NCBI RefSeq assembly: GCF_040219335.1
Contig: NZ_JAVJSQ010000010.1
Span: forward strand, 1 to 64,000
DNA: 64,000 nt
Reading direction: 5' to 3'
Source: Gimesia sp.
GTDB taxonomy: Bacteria; Planctomycetota; Planctomycetia; Planctomycetales; Planctomycetaceae
Under the pieces are notes generated by a model. The model did not search any database. It saw only the letters and a program-made list of their open reading frames with translations, and had not been told where the DNA came from. The translations under genes were made by a program, and so were the position numbers. Below are positions 27,427-35,978 of the stretch, piece by piece. Each line of letters starts with the position of its first letter. Positions within the stretch are counted from its first letter, which is position 1.

Positions 27427-27618
27427 TTAGAATTCGTCGTAGCCGAAGTAGCCGAAATATTCATCGGCTTGTTCAAAATCTTCGAGTTCCTGCTGTTCAA
27501 GAATCTCGTCCCAAGGTTCGTCATACGGATATTCTTCGTCGTACTTTTGGGCGAACTCATCAGCCGCTTGTTCATCCAGAATGTCGCCATAGTTGCCGTT
27601 CAAATGATCGTCCATCAT
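27427..27618 (-). CDS. Small very acidic protein
   Basis: A 63-residue protein is dominated by Asp, Glu and Tyr (EYPYDEPWDEILEQQELEDF). The start is set at the ATG preceded by GGGGAGA; an upstream TTG frame is not favoured. Such DNA-mimic-like composition is seen in anti-restriction proteins, but no homology supports that. It follows the next gene after a short gap and is probably co-transcribed. Confidence 0.5.
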   Translation of the reverse strand: MMDDHLNGNYGDILDEQAADEFAQKYDEEYPYDEPWDEILEQQELEDFEQADEYFGYFGYDEF

Positions 27619-27674
27619 GTTTATCTCCCCAAAGAATATTGATGTTGAGTACGCTTCGATTGAGAGTGTCGATT

Positions 27675-27962
27675 TCAATATTCTTCTGGCAGTAGAATTG
27701 TTGTGGCACTGCGATCAGCTTCGGTAATTACCCAGATCTTTGTGCGGTCTTTCAGGTGATAGACACTAAAAATGCGGTCGCCAAATTTAAGGGCTTGTTC
27801 ATTGGTCTGGCGATCCTCATCACAAAGCTCAGACCAGTCTCCATGTTGATGTCGCTCGAAATATTCAAGCGGTGACTGATTGTTTCTTTGCAGTGCATCA
27901 AGAGCACCATGCGTGGCGACGGTTCGACCGAGCTGAAAGAGCGGTTTACTTTTCTGGATCAT
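27675..27962 (-). CDS. Conserved plasmid/ICE-type hypothetical protein
   Basis: The 95-residue protein matches a widespread plasmid and integrative-element family: LFQLGRTVATHGALDAL, QSPLEYFERHQHGDWSELC, DRIFSVYHLKDRTKIWVITE, ADRSATTILLPEEY. Its function is unknown. AAGGG lies about 6 bases upstream of the ATG. A degenerate copy of the dispersed motif lies about 50 bases upstream. Confidence 0.75.
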   Translation of the reverse strand: MIQKSKPLFQLGRTVATHGALDALQRNNQSPLEYFERHQHGDWSELCDEDRQTNEQALKFGDRIFSVYHLKDRTKIWVITEADRSATTILLPEEY

Positions 27963-28117
27963 TCTGTTCCCTTCAAAATATGATTGTTGGTTTCTTGGAC
28001 AATCACCTGATGGGTGTCGGAATTTCCTCGAAAAAGAATTTTCTTGTCTTACTTAATCTTATTTGGGAGAATCTGGACAACAGTTAATTCATTATTTGAG
28101 AACAGAAAGAGCACACC

Positions 28118-28774
28118 ATGGACCAGCAGTCCCCTATCGATATCAGAAATTCGATTTATGCAGACTTTGGAGATGGCAGATTAAAGATTGTGTGGAACGG
28201 AGATGTTCATGGTCACATTCATCAGGGAGATCATGGCCTACAGGTCGTATTCGCTTCGGACTGTCGCCAATACATTGAGCTGTCAGGGAAACAGTATCAC
28301 CTGAGACAATTTCATTTTCATCACCCCAGTGAGCACTGGGTGGATGGGAATCAGCATACGATGGAATTACACGTAGTGCATCAAAACTCTCATGATGGAT
28401 CACTGGCTGTGATTGGAATCTTTATTGAGCCCGGTAAAACAAAAGATCCTTTGCACTCACTATTCAACCAGATCGCCTCTCTCACCTCTACTGGATCAAG
28501 TAATGGGCCTGATTATCATGTCTCTTTTAATCCACAAGACTTCTTACCCAGTGATTGGGAAAAGCATTACAGGTATGAAGGGTCGCTGACAACGCCACCT
28601 TATAGTGAAAATGTCAGTTGGGTGGTCATCAAAAACCCATTCGAAATGAACAAAACAAAGCTGGCAAAGATGCTGGAACTATTCAAAGCAGAGGCCCGTT
28701 TTCCGCACCCACTGAATCGGAGATATGTTTTATCCACATTCAAAGATGACGAAAAACCCAAGGGAAAGAAGTAA
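28118..28774 (+). CDS. Alpha-class carbonic anhydrase without signal peptide
   Basis: This zinc enzyme interconverts CO2 and bicarbonate. QSPIDI is at the N-terminus; the three zinc histidines are in QFHFHHPSEHW and MELHVVH; YEGSLTTPPYSENVSW holds the gatekeeper Thr. Alpha-class enzymes in bacteria are normally exported, yet this 218-residue protein begins at MDQQSPIDI with no signal peptide and so should stay in the cytoplasm. It is the only plus-strand gene in a block of minus-strand mobile-element genes. Confidence 0.9.
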   Translation: MDQQSPIDIRNSIYADFGDGRLKIVWNGDVHGHIHQGDHGLQVVFASDCRQYIELSGKQYHLRQFHFHHPSEHWVDGNQHTMELHVVHQNSHDGSLAVIGIFIEPGKTKDPLHSLFNQIASLTSTGSSNGPDYHVSFNPQDFLPSDWEKHYRYEGSLTTPPYSENVSWVVIKNPFEMNKTKLAKMLELFKAEARFPHPLNRRYVLSTFKDDEKPKGKK

Positions 28775-28801
28775 CTGTTGCGAATGATCATTCTCAGGGT
28801 A

Positions 28802-29110
28802 TCAGATGGGGATAACCGCATACTGAACCGTTTCGCCATTAGCCATCTTTTGGCTGGCCAAAAAGGCATTGGCTTCTCTGCTTGGTGTCATCCTGCACAA
28901 ACTGGAAATCTTACTGGCGAAGCAGATCGTGACTGGATGATTGTTGAGTTCATTCCCTGACATACCTGTTTTTCGCATTGCCTTGAGGTGTCGATGGAAA
29001 GCCCCAGCAACAGCGATCATATTGACCGCATCTTGAACTGCGATGGCATCGCTGGCAGCTTTCATGAGGCACTCATTATTGCCGTCTGATGTGGCTATAT
29101 GTGGTTTCAT
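28802..29110 (-). CDS. Conserved mobile-element hypothetical protein
   Basis: A 102-residue protein with DAIAVQDAVNMIAVAGAFHR and NNHPVTICFASKISSLCRM resembles a family common on plasmids and integrative elements, function unknown. AAGGAG lies 6 bases before this ATG. An in-frame GTG at 29161 would add 17 residues and would overlap the upstream gene's stop region; it might be a coupled leader instead. Confidence 0.65.
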   Translation of the reverse strand: MKPHIATSDGNNECLMKAASDAIAVQDAVNMIAVAGAFHRHLKAMRKTGMSGNELNNHPVTICFASKISSLCRMTPSREANAFLASQKMANGETVQYAVIPI

Positions 29111-29157
29111 TATATGCTCCTTGCTGGATGTCTGTGGTAACAGGAAGATGGCAGGTG

Positions 29158-30051
29158 TCACTCAGCATCTTCCAGCATTTTCAGATATCGTTGACGAGCT
29201 CTAAAAAAACTCGCACGACTTTTTCCCGTCGTATTGCAAAAGAAAGTCTGTTGATCAGACGGGGATTCAGGATGCTTCTCCATCGCTTGTTTGATGACTT
29301 TTGCATCTGCGGATTTATTATCGAGTCGTTTTGTGGCGACCTGTTTTCTTCCAAGCGACATGAGCTGACTTTTGATTAATGGTCGCCAATCTATGCCCTC
29401 CTCCCGAGCATATTTCAGCTTTCGCAGACTTGGCCCAAGAAGCCTCAACGACAACTGACGGTCTTCTGCATTTGCGTCGATGTAGTCGATGACCGATTCA
29501 CATTCAGCTGGTGTCACACCATGAAAGCCCTGCGAAGAGAGATTTCTCATCATCTCAATTACTTCGCCGTTTGTGGCACTTAATTCGAACTGATCGCATC
29601 GAGACAAGACAGCTTTGAAAGCGTCGTTTTTGGGGATTACGTTGGCAGCAAAGACGCATCGAGACGTAAATTCAAAACTGGATGGAAGGTCGCTGAGCTG
29701 TGAGCTCCCATATGTCACAATGCGAGGATTTCCCCACAATGCAGACCTCAATAAGCCCAAATGCGGCATTGAAGAATACATGCTGTCTACATCATCAAAA
29801 AACAGAACGGCATCATCACGATGTTGAAACAGTGTTCCGTACAGAGCGAGGGGCGTTATGTGGGAATTAATGATGATGGGATCAACGCCATGTTCATCAA
29901 GCACTTGGAGAATTGTTCGACTTTTTCCGAGTCCACCTTGACTGCCAAATACGAACAACGCATGACTCATTTTCTTTGCCAGTAAACGAACATGGTGAGC
30001 CAAGAGCTCCTGTTTTTTCTCAAGAGATGTCATTGTAGTAGGTGTATCCAT
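29158..30051 (-). CDS. P-loop ATPase of a mobile element
   Basis: The 297-residue protein has Walker A FGSQGGLGKS, Walker B AVLFFDDVDSM and a sensor-like SRCVFAANVIP, so it is an AAA-type ATPase. A basic C-terminal part (RKQVATKRLDNKSADAKVIK) may bind DNA. Family members accompany plasmid or phage cargo. AAAGGAA precedes the start. A long hairpin flanked by two copies of the dispersed motif stands in its leader. Confidence 0.75.
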   Translation of the reverse strand: MDTPTTMTSLEKKQELLAHHVRLLAKKMSHALFVFGSQGGLGKSRTILQVLDEHGVDPIIINSHITPLALYGTLFQHRDDAVLFFDDVDSMYSSMPHLGLLRSALWGNPRIVTYGSSQLSDLPSSFEFTSRCVFAANVIPKNDAFKAVLSRCDQFELSATNGEVIEMMRNLSSQGFHGVTPAECESVIDYIDANAEDRQLSLRLLGPSLRKLKYAREEGIDWRPLIKSQLMSLGRKQVATKRLDNKSADAKVIKQAMEKHPESPSDQQTFFCNTTGKSRASFFRARQRYLKMLEDAE

Positions 30052-30090
30052 TTTCTATTCCTTTCACTTTAACTACGGGTGTCATAAAGA

Positions 30091-30181
30091 AGTGATCGCC
30101 GCCCTGATCCAGCACTGACAGTGGTCTTCAATTCAATCGAAAAACCACTGAGATCTGTAATGATCAGTGACGGCGATCACT
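30091..30181 (-). other. Structured leader or intergenic hairpin upstream of the ATPase gene
   Basis: AGTGATCGCCG (30091-30101) pairs perfectly with CGGCGATCACT (30171-30181). Inside, CTGATC (30104-30109) faces GATCAG (30162-30167) and CAGTGGT (30119-30125) faces ACCACTG (30144-30150). The element fills the gap between ardC and the ATPase gene and is bounded on each side by a GGGTGTC motif in the same orientation. Confidence 0.6.
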
Positions 30182-30194
30182 CCAATTGCGGGTG

Positions 30195-31085
30195 TCAGCC
30201 AGCGACTTCGACAGGCTTTTTGCTGAATGACATGATGTAGTCAGCAGCCTTAGAGGCTTGTGAAGAAGCTTGAAAGATGAATGACGAATCCTGCTTCATT
30301 TTTTGAAGCCAGCTATTTAGATACGCATGATGGTTTTCGTCATTGGTGGGAATTCCAAGTTCAGAACACAGATAGCACGCTCCGATCTCCGCGATTAATT
30401 CTCCCAGAGCGTAGCCATTACCTTCACGATCCCAATTGAGACGGTCGGAATTCTCAGTCCAATGAACGTACTCATGAAACAGCACTTGATAATAGCTTGT
30501 TCCTGAAAACTGATCACGATTTGGAACTTGGATATAGTCTTGTGCGAGATCGTAAAAAGCTTGGTTGCCTCCATGGCGAATGTCAGCTTCGGTAGCTTCG
30601 ATCAGGGCGTCTGCTTCTTCATAAGCAACGCTCTCTGAATTGCGGGTGTCATTACCGTGACCGACACGTAGATAGTCCAAATGATCGCCTTCAATCTGGT
30701 CGATGCAGAAGACGGTATAGGTCTTGAGTAGGAAATAGGTCTCTTCTTCGTCATGATCTTTCCTCTTGGTGACGGCTTTGCAGAACACAATCTTAGTTCC
30801 CCAATGGCCGCTGGGTACATGCGATGGTCGCCGCATGACTTTGCCACCGAGGTCCTGCCATTGTTTAAACGTCCCCCAGTGGCGAGACTGGAAGCCATGT
30901 CTCTCACTGGCAAGCCCTAAAAGCAAAGGGTTAACGCCGGTATATAAATCACCTGACACAACGTTCTTCGGCATCCCAGTTCGATGAAAAATCCAAGGAC
31001 GCCTCCACGGCGGGAGTGAATCACTCTCCAGAGCGGTAATGATTTGATTTGTAATTTCTTCGCGGATCTTTTGATTGCGTGACAC
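30195..31085 (-). CDS. ardC: Antirestriction protein ArdC
   Basis: ArdC protects incoming conjugative DNA. Residues 1-125 are the ssDNA-binding ArdC-N domain (LPPWRRPWIFHRTGMPKNVV, GVNPLLL). Residues 150-290 are the zinc metallopeptidase-like domain with HEYVHWTENSDRL (HExxH) and EIGACYLCSELGI. The start is GTG, chosen for AAGGAG 7 bases upstream. At 296 residues it is full length. It is a hallmark of leading regions of conjugative elements, though no transfer genes are in the window. Confidence 0.92.
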   Translation of the reverse strand: MSRNQKIREEITNQIITALESDSLPPWRRPWIFHRTGMPKNVVSGDLYTGVNPLLLGLASERHGFQSRHWGTFKQWQDLGGKVMRRPSHVPSGHWGTKIVFCKAVTKRKDHDEEETYFLLKTYTVFCIDQIEGDHLDYLRVGHGNDTRNSESVAYEEADALIEATEADIRHGGNQAFYDLAQDYIQVPNRDQFSGTSYYQVLFHEYVHWTENSDRLNWDREGNGYALGELIAEIGACYLCSELGIPTNDENHHAYLNSWLQKMKQDSSFIFQASSQASKAADYIMSFSKKPVEVAG

Positions 31086-31134
31086 TGGCCGTCTCCTTAG
31101 TGAGGTTGATTAGACGGCATACTTTGCGGGTGTC

Positions 31135-31536
31135 GCTGAGAATTGTGGGGCGTTCTCTGATTATCTCGTGAGATATGAGATGGGGAAAATGAGACTGGTT
31201 TAAGCCCAAAGTGTACGCAGCTAAAAAGCCTTGTATAACAGTCATTTATTGCGATTTGCTTGAGGGCTGTGGTAAGAGAGTCTCAAATTTCAATGCGATC
31301 GACAAATCAGAATACCTGTAGGTAGAAAAAAATCTATTCTTGTGCATTTGATATTGTGACAACAAGTATTGGCATTTGGTACACTAGCCATCTTGAGGTC
31401 AGGTTTCGCCTAAATGAATTAGACGGCATGGATGCTAGTAGGCACATATTAGAATTTCGTCTTCTATAAAAGTCATTAAGCCGAAAAGTTAAACGATCAA
31501 GAACACGTTTTAAAAGATTGTAGATAGAGAGTTGTG
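31135..31536. other. Gap between ardC and the Roco gene
   Basis: About 400 AT-rich bases separate divergent genes. The promoters of both are expected here. No small gene, hairpin or repeat beyond the dispersed motif at its left edge is convincing. Confidence 0.45.
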
Positions 31537-34500
31537 ATGGAAAACTGGGTACTACCAACGATTCAACGGGCTAAAGAAGAGGGTTGGACTTTTCTCGATC
31601 TTGGTAATTCTGGAATTACAGAACTTCCTTTGGAACTATCTGAGGTGGAGTCTTTAAAAGGACTTAACCTCGGTGAATATTTTTGGCATGAGCAAAAGAA
31701 TTCATGGATTGGGACTCGTTATAATGGTTCTACTAATAACCTTTCTGAAGTACCAATTGAGATAAGTAAATTACAGAATTTGGACACTCTCATTCTGACT
31801 GCGAACATACAACTCACAAATGACGGATTGATGCATCTGGAGGATCTAAAAAACTTGAAGCGACTAGATCTACAGAGGTGCGATCAAATTACGGACGAGG
31901 GATTGAAGCACCTGCAAGATCTGAAATATTTAGAGTGGCTTGATCTAAGTGGTTGCAATAAACTCACGGACGACGGATTGAAATATCTGCAGAATCTGAA
32001 GAACCTAGAGTATCTCATTTTGAGAGGTTGCAATCAAATCACATATAACGGATTGAGGAATCAGCAGAATCTGAAAAACTTGAAGCGACTCGATTTCATG
32101 AGATACGATCAATCCATCAATGATGGATTGAAGTTTATTCAAGATCTAAAATACTTAGAGTGGCTTGATCTCCGGAGTTGCTTTGATATTACAGACGAGG
32201 GACTGAAGCACCTGCAAGATCTGAAAAATTTAGAGCGGCTTGATCTAAGTGGTTGCAATAAACTCACGGACGACGGATTGAAATATCTGCAGAATTTGAA
32301 AAACTTAGAGTGTCTTGATCTAAGTGGTTGCTTTCATGTCACGGACGGAGGACTGAAGTACCTGCAGAATTTGAAATATTTAGAGCGACTCAATTTGAGG
32401 GGGGGCAATCGACTTACGGACTTCGGATTGAAATATCTGCAGAATCTGAAAAACTTGAAGCGTCTCGAACTGAGAGATTGCTATCAACTCACGGATCGCG
32501 GATTGCAGTATCTGCAGGATCTGAAAAGCCTAGAGTGGCTTGATCATAGTGGTTGCTATGAACTCACAGATGATGGACTGAAGTACCTGCAGAGCCTGAA
32601 AAACTTAGAGTTGCTAGATCTAAGTGAATGCTCTGGAGTTGCAGCTGACGGGTTGAAGTATTTGCGGAATCTGAAAAACTTAAAGTGTCTTGATCTGCGG
32701 GATTGCTATCAACTCACGAATGACGGTCTGAAGTATCTGCAAGAGCTGAAAAATTTAGAGTTCCTCGATTTGAGTGGATGTAATCAGCTCACAAATGACG
32801 GGCTAAAGTATCTGCTAGATCTGAAAAACTTAAAGAGTCTTTATTTAGTTGGGACTTCGATTTCGATTCCATCGGAAGTATTGGGGTCTAAGAATCCTCA
32901 ACAGATCTTTGAATGGTTAAATAACGAGGATAAACAACCTCTTCAAGCCTTCAAGTTACTATTAGTTGGTATGGGGAGAGTTGGCAAGACTCATCTCAGA
33001 AAACGTTTGACGAAAGACCCGGAACGCACCAACCACAACGAACCAGAGACTCATGAAATTGTAAGCATTCCACATGAATGGCCAACAAAAGGTGATTCCA
33101 ATTTCGAAATGCTACTTTGTGATTTCGGGGGACAGGGGTTAATGCATCACACGCATCGGTTTTACCTTGGAGCAGAGCATTGTTTTTATCTGCTTGTTAT
33201 TCGTGCCGACTGGCCCCCAGAAAAAAACAGGCTTGATTACTGGCTTCGCACGATTGCATTGCACAGCGATGCAGGTACGAAAGGCAAGTCGCCTGTACTG
33301 ATTCTGATCACCCAAACCGACCGAGTGGATTTAGCCAAACAGGACGTCAAATTACATAAAAGCACTGGATACAACGATTGGGATCCAGAGGCAATTCTAA
33401 AAAATTATGACCGATTGCTAGAAGATCTCAAACGAGTGTCTGCCCCTGAGTGCAAGCACTACGGGGCAAACGTAGTAGGTACTATTGGTGGGCTAGGATA
33501 CGACAGTGAACTTTCTCTTGACGATCAGCAATTCAAGAATCAACTTCGTGAAAGAAACTACGACGCTATACAGCAACTCAAGAAAATGATCAGCCAGAAC
33601 ATCACAGAGATTCCGGGAACATCTGATGGATATCCGCCTAATTTCTTTAACTTAAAAAAATGGATTACGGAAGAGTTCAAAAGAGGTGTTCCCTACTTTG
33701 ACTACAAAAAAAACAATGCCTTTCGAATGCTGTGTGAAGCAGAATCAATTCCTGAAAATGATGGAAAAAGGAATTCTGTAGGAGTATTGATTGATAGTAG
33801 AACTCTCTATCTACAGATTCTGAGAAATCTTGGACTAATTTACTTTGTAGGGGACTTGCCCTATACCCAGCAAACCTTTTTCACGGAAGCAAAGCAATGG
33901 GTTTTTAACCCGAAATGGCTGAACGAACCTGTCTATCACCGTCTGTTATGGGGAACAGAAGAAATACACCAGACAGGTTGGCTTACACTTGATCAATTCA
34001 AGTCATTGTTAAGTAGCCCCAGAACAGAAGGCTCCCCTACACCAGACCAGAAAAAACAATACGAAGAACATGAACGAAATGCTATCTGCCAATTACTCGC
34101 TACAATGCGAGTAATTCATTATAAGCAAGATGAGGATGGATTCCTTATACCCGATCTACTGAAATCAACTGATCATCCAGAACGAGTCGTTTCAGGTCTC
34201 GATAATATCGATGCACCTTTTACAATCTCTTATGAGTATCTTCCTGAACGCATTTTCTTTACATTTCTCGCTCGCCAATATCCTCACATTCCAGTTGAGG
34301 ATAGAAAAGATAATTGTTTCAGAAATACGATACGTTTTTGGTATGAGCATCCACATGATGTAAACAAGAAGATAGAAGTGGCTGCTGTTTACGAACCATA
34401 CGCGGATCAAAGTTATCAGCCTCGGATTGTGTTTTATATTGGTGATTCCGATCCCGATGTAATCAGGGACTGTCGGAGGGATTTAGAAAAAGACCTCAGA

Positions 34501-35178
34501 GCCTGTTACGACAAAGAGCACTGGAATGAGCGTGATAAATTAATTCAAAACGTAAACGGCTTTGAAAGCATGGTGCCTTCTGCAGCACCGAGAGTAGCTC
34601 CACCTGCGAAACGTAGTTCAGATCAATCTAATGAAAACGAAATTTGTTTTGGTGATTTCCGGTACGATACAGAGACAGGAAGAATCTATAAAAATAATGT
34701 TTTCAAACTACAAATAAAACGAAGTACGCTTTCAGGGATTTTGCTTCGGGCCTGTCTCGAAGAAATGAAAAAGAAAGATTACGATTCATTAAAGGATGGT
34801 CTTTTCAAAAATAGTATAAACCCAGCGAAGCTAGAAAAATATGGATATTTTTATTCCAAGTGCAACGACTGTATAAAAAATAGAGACACAAGATGCGGGA
34901 AAGATTTTAAAGCGAAAGTGAAAAAGACCAACCCAGTCACTGGCAAAGAGCATGAAGTGGTAAAGATCTACGATTCTTGTGAAGAGTATTACTCGGCACA
35001 TCCTAATAAACTGATCAGCGTCAAAAGTTCTCGACTCAATTCTCTTAATAAAAAGCTTGAGAAGCTAAAGAAAGACGGAGTTGAGTTTACTATCGAGCAG
35101 CTTCAAAATGAAAATCTCTTGGAAATCGTCCTGAAACCAACGAATGGTCTCAGCGAAAAACAAAATATTGCTGAATAA
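31537..35178 (+). CDS. LRR-Roc-COR protein (bacterial Roco GTPase)
   Basis: The 1213-residue protein starts with a short LRR pair, then 14 near-perfect 25-residue leucine-rich repeats of the cysteine-containing type (LKNLxxLDLSGCxxLTDDGL) at residues 79-428. A Roc GTPase follows: G1 GMGRVGKTHL (about 478), G3 CDFGGQGLMHH, G4 ITQTDRVD. A COR dimerisation domain (about 700-960) starts near PPNFFNLKKW. The C-terminal 200 residues contain FGDFRYDTETGRIYKNN, weakly like a winged helix, and a Cys cluster (CNDCIKNRDTRCG). Roco proteins dimerise and signal on nucleotide turnover; here a sensor or effector role in defence is inferred only from context. ATG chosen over the adjacent GTG. Confidence 0.9.
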   Translation: MENWVLPTIQRAKEEGWTFLDLGNSGITELPLELSEVESLKGLNLGEYFWHEQKNSWIGTRYNGSTNNLSEVPIEISKLQNLDTLILTANIQLTNDGLMHLEDLKNLKRLDLQRCDQITDEGLKHLQDLKYLEWLDLSGCNKLTDDGLKYLQNLKNLEYLILRGCNQITYNGLRNQQNLKNLKRLDFMRYDQSINDGLKFIQDLKYLEWLDLRSCFDITDEGLKHLQDLKNLERLDLSGCNKLTDDGLKYLQNLKNLECLDLSGCFHVTDGGLKYLQNLKYLERLNLRGGNRLTDFGLKYLQNLKNLKRLELRDCYQLTDRGLQYLQDLKSLEWLDHSGCYELTDDGLKYLQSLKNLELLDLSECSGVAADGLKYLRNLKNLKCLDLRDCYQLTNDGLKYLQELKNLEFLDLSGCNQLTNDGLKYLLDLKNLKSLYLVGTSISIPSEVLGSKNPQQIFEWLNNEDKQPLQAFKLLLVGMGRVGKTHLRKRLTKDPERTNHNEPETHEIVSIPHEWPTKGDSNFEMLLCDFGGQGLMHHTHRFYLGAEHCFYLLVIRADWPPEKNRLDYWLRTIALHSDAGTKGKSPVLILITQTDRVDLAKQDVKLHKSTGYNDWDPEAILKNYDRLLEDLKRVSAPECKHYGANVVGTIGGLGYDSELSLDDQQFKNQLRERNYDAIQQLKKMISQNITEIPGTSDGYPPNFFNLKKWITEEFKRGVPYFDYKKNNAFRMLCEAESIPENDGKRNSVGVLIDSRTLYLQILRNLGLIYFVGDLPYTQQTFFTEAKQWVFNPKWLNEPVYHRLLWGTEEIHQTGWLTLDQFKSLLSSPRTEGSPTPDQKKQYEEHERNAICQLLATMRVIHYKQDEDGFLIPDLLKSTDHPERVVSGLDNIDAPFTISYEYLPERIFFTFLARQYPHIPVEDRKDNCFRNTIRFWYEHPHDVNKKIEVAAVYEPYADQSYQPRIVFYIGDSDPDVIRDCRRDLEKDLRACYDKEHWNERDKLIQNVNGFESMVPSAAPRVAPPAKRSSDQSNENEICFGDFRYDTETGRIYKNNVFKLQIKRSTLSGILLRACLEEMKKKDYDSLKDGLFKNSINPAKLEKYGYFYSKCNDCIKNRDTRCGKDFKAKVKKTNPVTGKEHEVVKIYDSCEEYYSAHPNKLISVKSSRLNSLNKKLEKLKKDGVEFTIEQLQNENLLEIVLKPTNGLSEKQNIAE

Positions 35179-35402
35179 AAATGCTGACGCCCCCCCTGTT
35201 GGCTTATCCCTATTGAGATAAAATGCTTACGTGCCACCGTCTCATTGTTATACTGAGATTTGATTCAAATTCTGACGCAAAACTGACGCATAAATGACTA
35301 GGAATTAATTTCCGTTCATATCGCTGACTCTCTCCTGACCACTACCCATTACAACCGCTTCCAGTAAGTTTTTCTAACTTTAAAACTTTTGGAGGTGTGA
35401 AG

Positions 35403-35846
35403 ATGAAACGTTTAATCAAAGAGTCAACGGTTCGTATCGTCAAGAGAGTCAGCGATGTTCTTCGAACAGCATTTCTCTTTTCTGTTCAGCAGTGTCGTAA
35501 ATTAGATCAAAGGGTATTTGTTGATTCTTTTTTACGAATATTGGAGCTGCTCTGTCTCTTCGGAGGTATTTATCAATTAATTAGTAATATGCTCCCATGT
35601 TTGTTTATCGAATGTGGACAACAGGCTGTCTATGTAGCAGCTATGAATCCAATTTCGATATTCATATTTTTGAGTGTGTTACTCCAGAGATTATTTTCTC
35701 CTTTGAATGCAGATTCGATATTCATGCATGAGAAGGATGAGAAAAATTCAGAGGTTGAGAAACCAGCCACTCCAATAGAATATGATGACTACGACAGGTT
35801 GCAGTTGGACATGATGACAGATGACGGGGGGCCTACTGTTGACTAA
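35403..35846 (+). CDS. Small membrane protein next to the Roco gene
   Basis: The 147-residue protein has two hydrophobic segments (about residues 43-65 and 73-98, ending ISIFIFLSVLLQRLF) and an acidic cytoplasmic tail. GGAGG lies 7 bases before the ATG. It follows the Roco gene after 224 bases and ends at a terminator; no promoter is obvious between them, so co-expression is possible. No family is recognised. Confidence 0.6.
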   Translation: MKRLIKESTVRIVKRVSDVLRTAFLFSVQQCRKLDQRVFVDSFLRILELLCLFGGIYQLISNMLPCLFIECGQQAVYVAAMNPISIFIFLSVLLQRLFSPLNADSIFMHEKDEKNSEVEKPATPIEYDDYDRLQLDMMTDDGGPTVD

Positions 35847-35871
35847 CACTTAATCTCTTGCGGAAAAATAT

Positions 35872-35912
35872 AAAAAGCTGTGCCAGTGGCCTTCACTGAG
35901 TACAGCTTTTTT
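35872..35912 (+). terminator. Rho-independent terminator
   Basis: AAAAAGCTGT (35872-35881) pairs with ACAGCTTTTTT (35902-35912) with an inner CAGTG/CACTG stem; the T run is part of the right arm. It ends the Roco / membrane-protein unit. Confidence 0.85.
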
Positions 35913-35978
35913 ATTTTCCCAATCAGAGTTGCTCAATGACTCCTTAACCAACTATTTCTACTATAAAAGAAAAATTAA

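Larger units (their letters stand above)
26893..31134 (+). repeat. Dispersed TTGCGGGTGTC motif, same orientation throughout the mobile-gene block
   Basis: Exact copies of this 11-mer are at 26893, 30186, 30640 and 31124. One-to-few-mismatch copies are at 27396 (TTGTGGGTGTC), 28008 (TGATGGGTGTC), 29149 (GGCAGGTGTC), 30073 (CTACGGGTGTC) and more weakly 29121. All read the same way; on the coding strand of the genes it is GACACCCGCAA. Most sit in gaps 20-60 bases upstream of a minus-strand start or at a stop codon (TGACACC); two lie inside coding sequence (26893 and 30640). Confidence 0.7.

Noticed and set aside
31774-32820. Regular 75-bp direct repeats resembling an array
   Set aside because: They are in-frame leucine-rich repeats inside one open gene, with no spacer structure, so not a CRISPR array.
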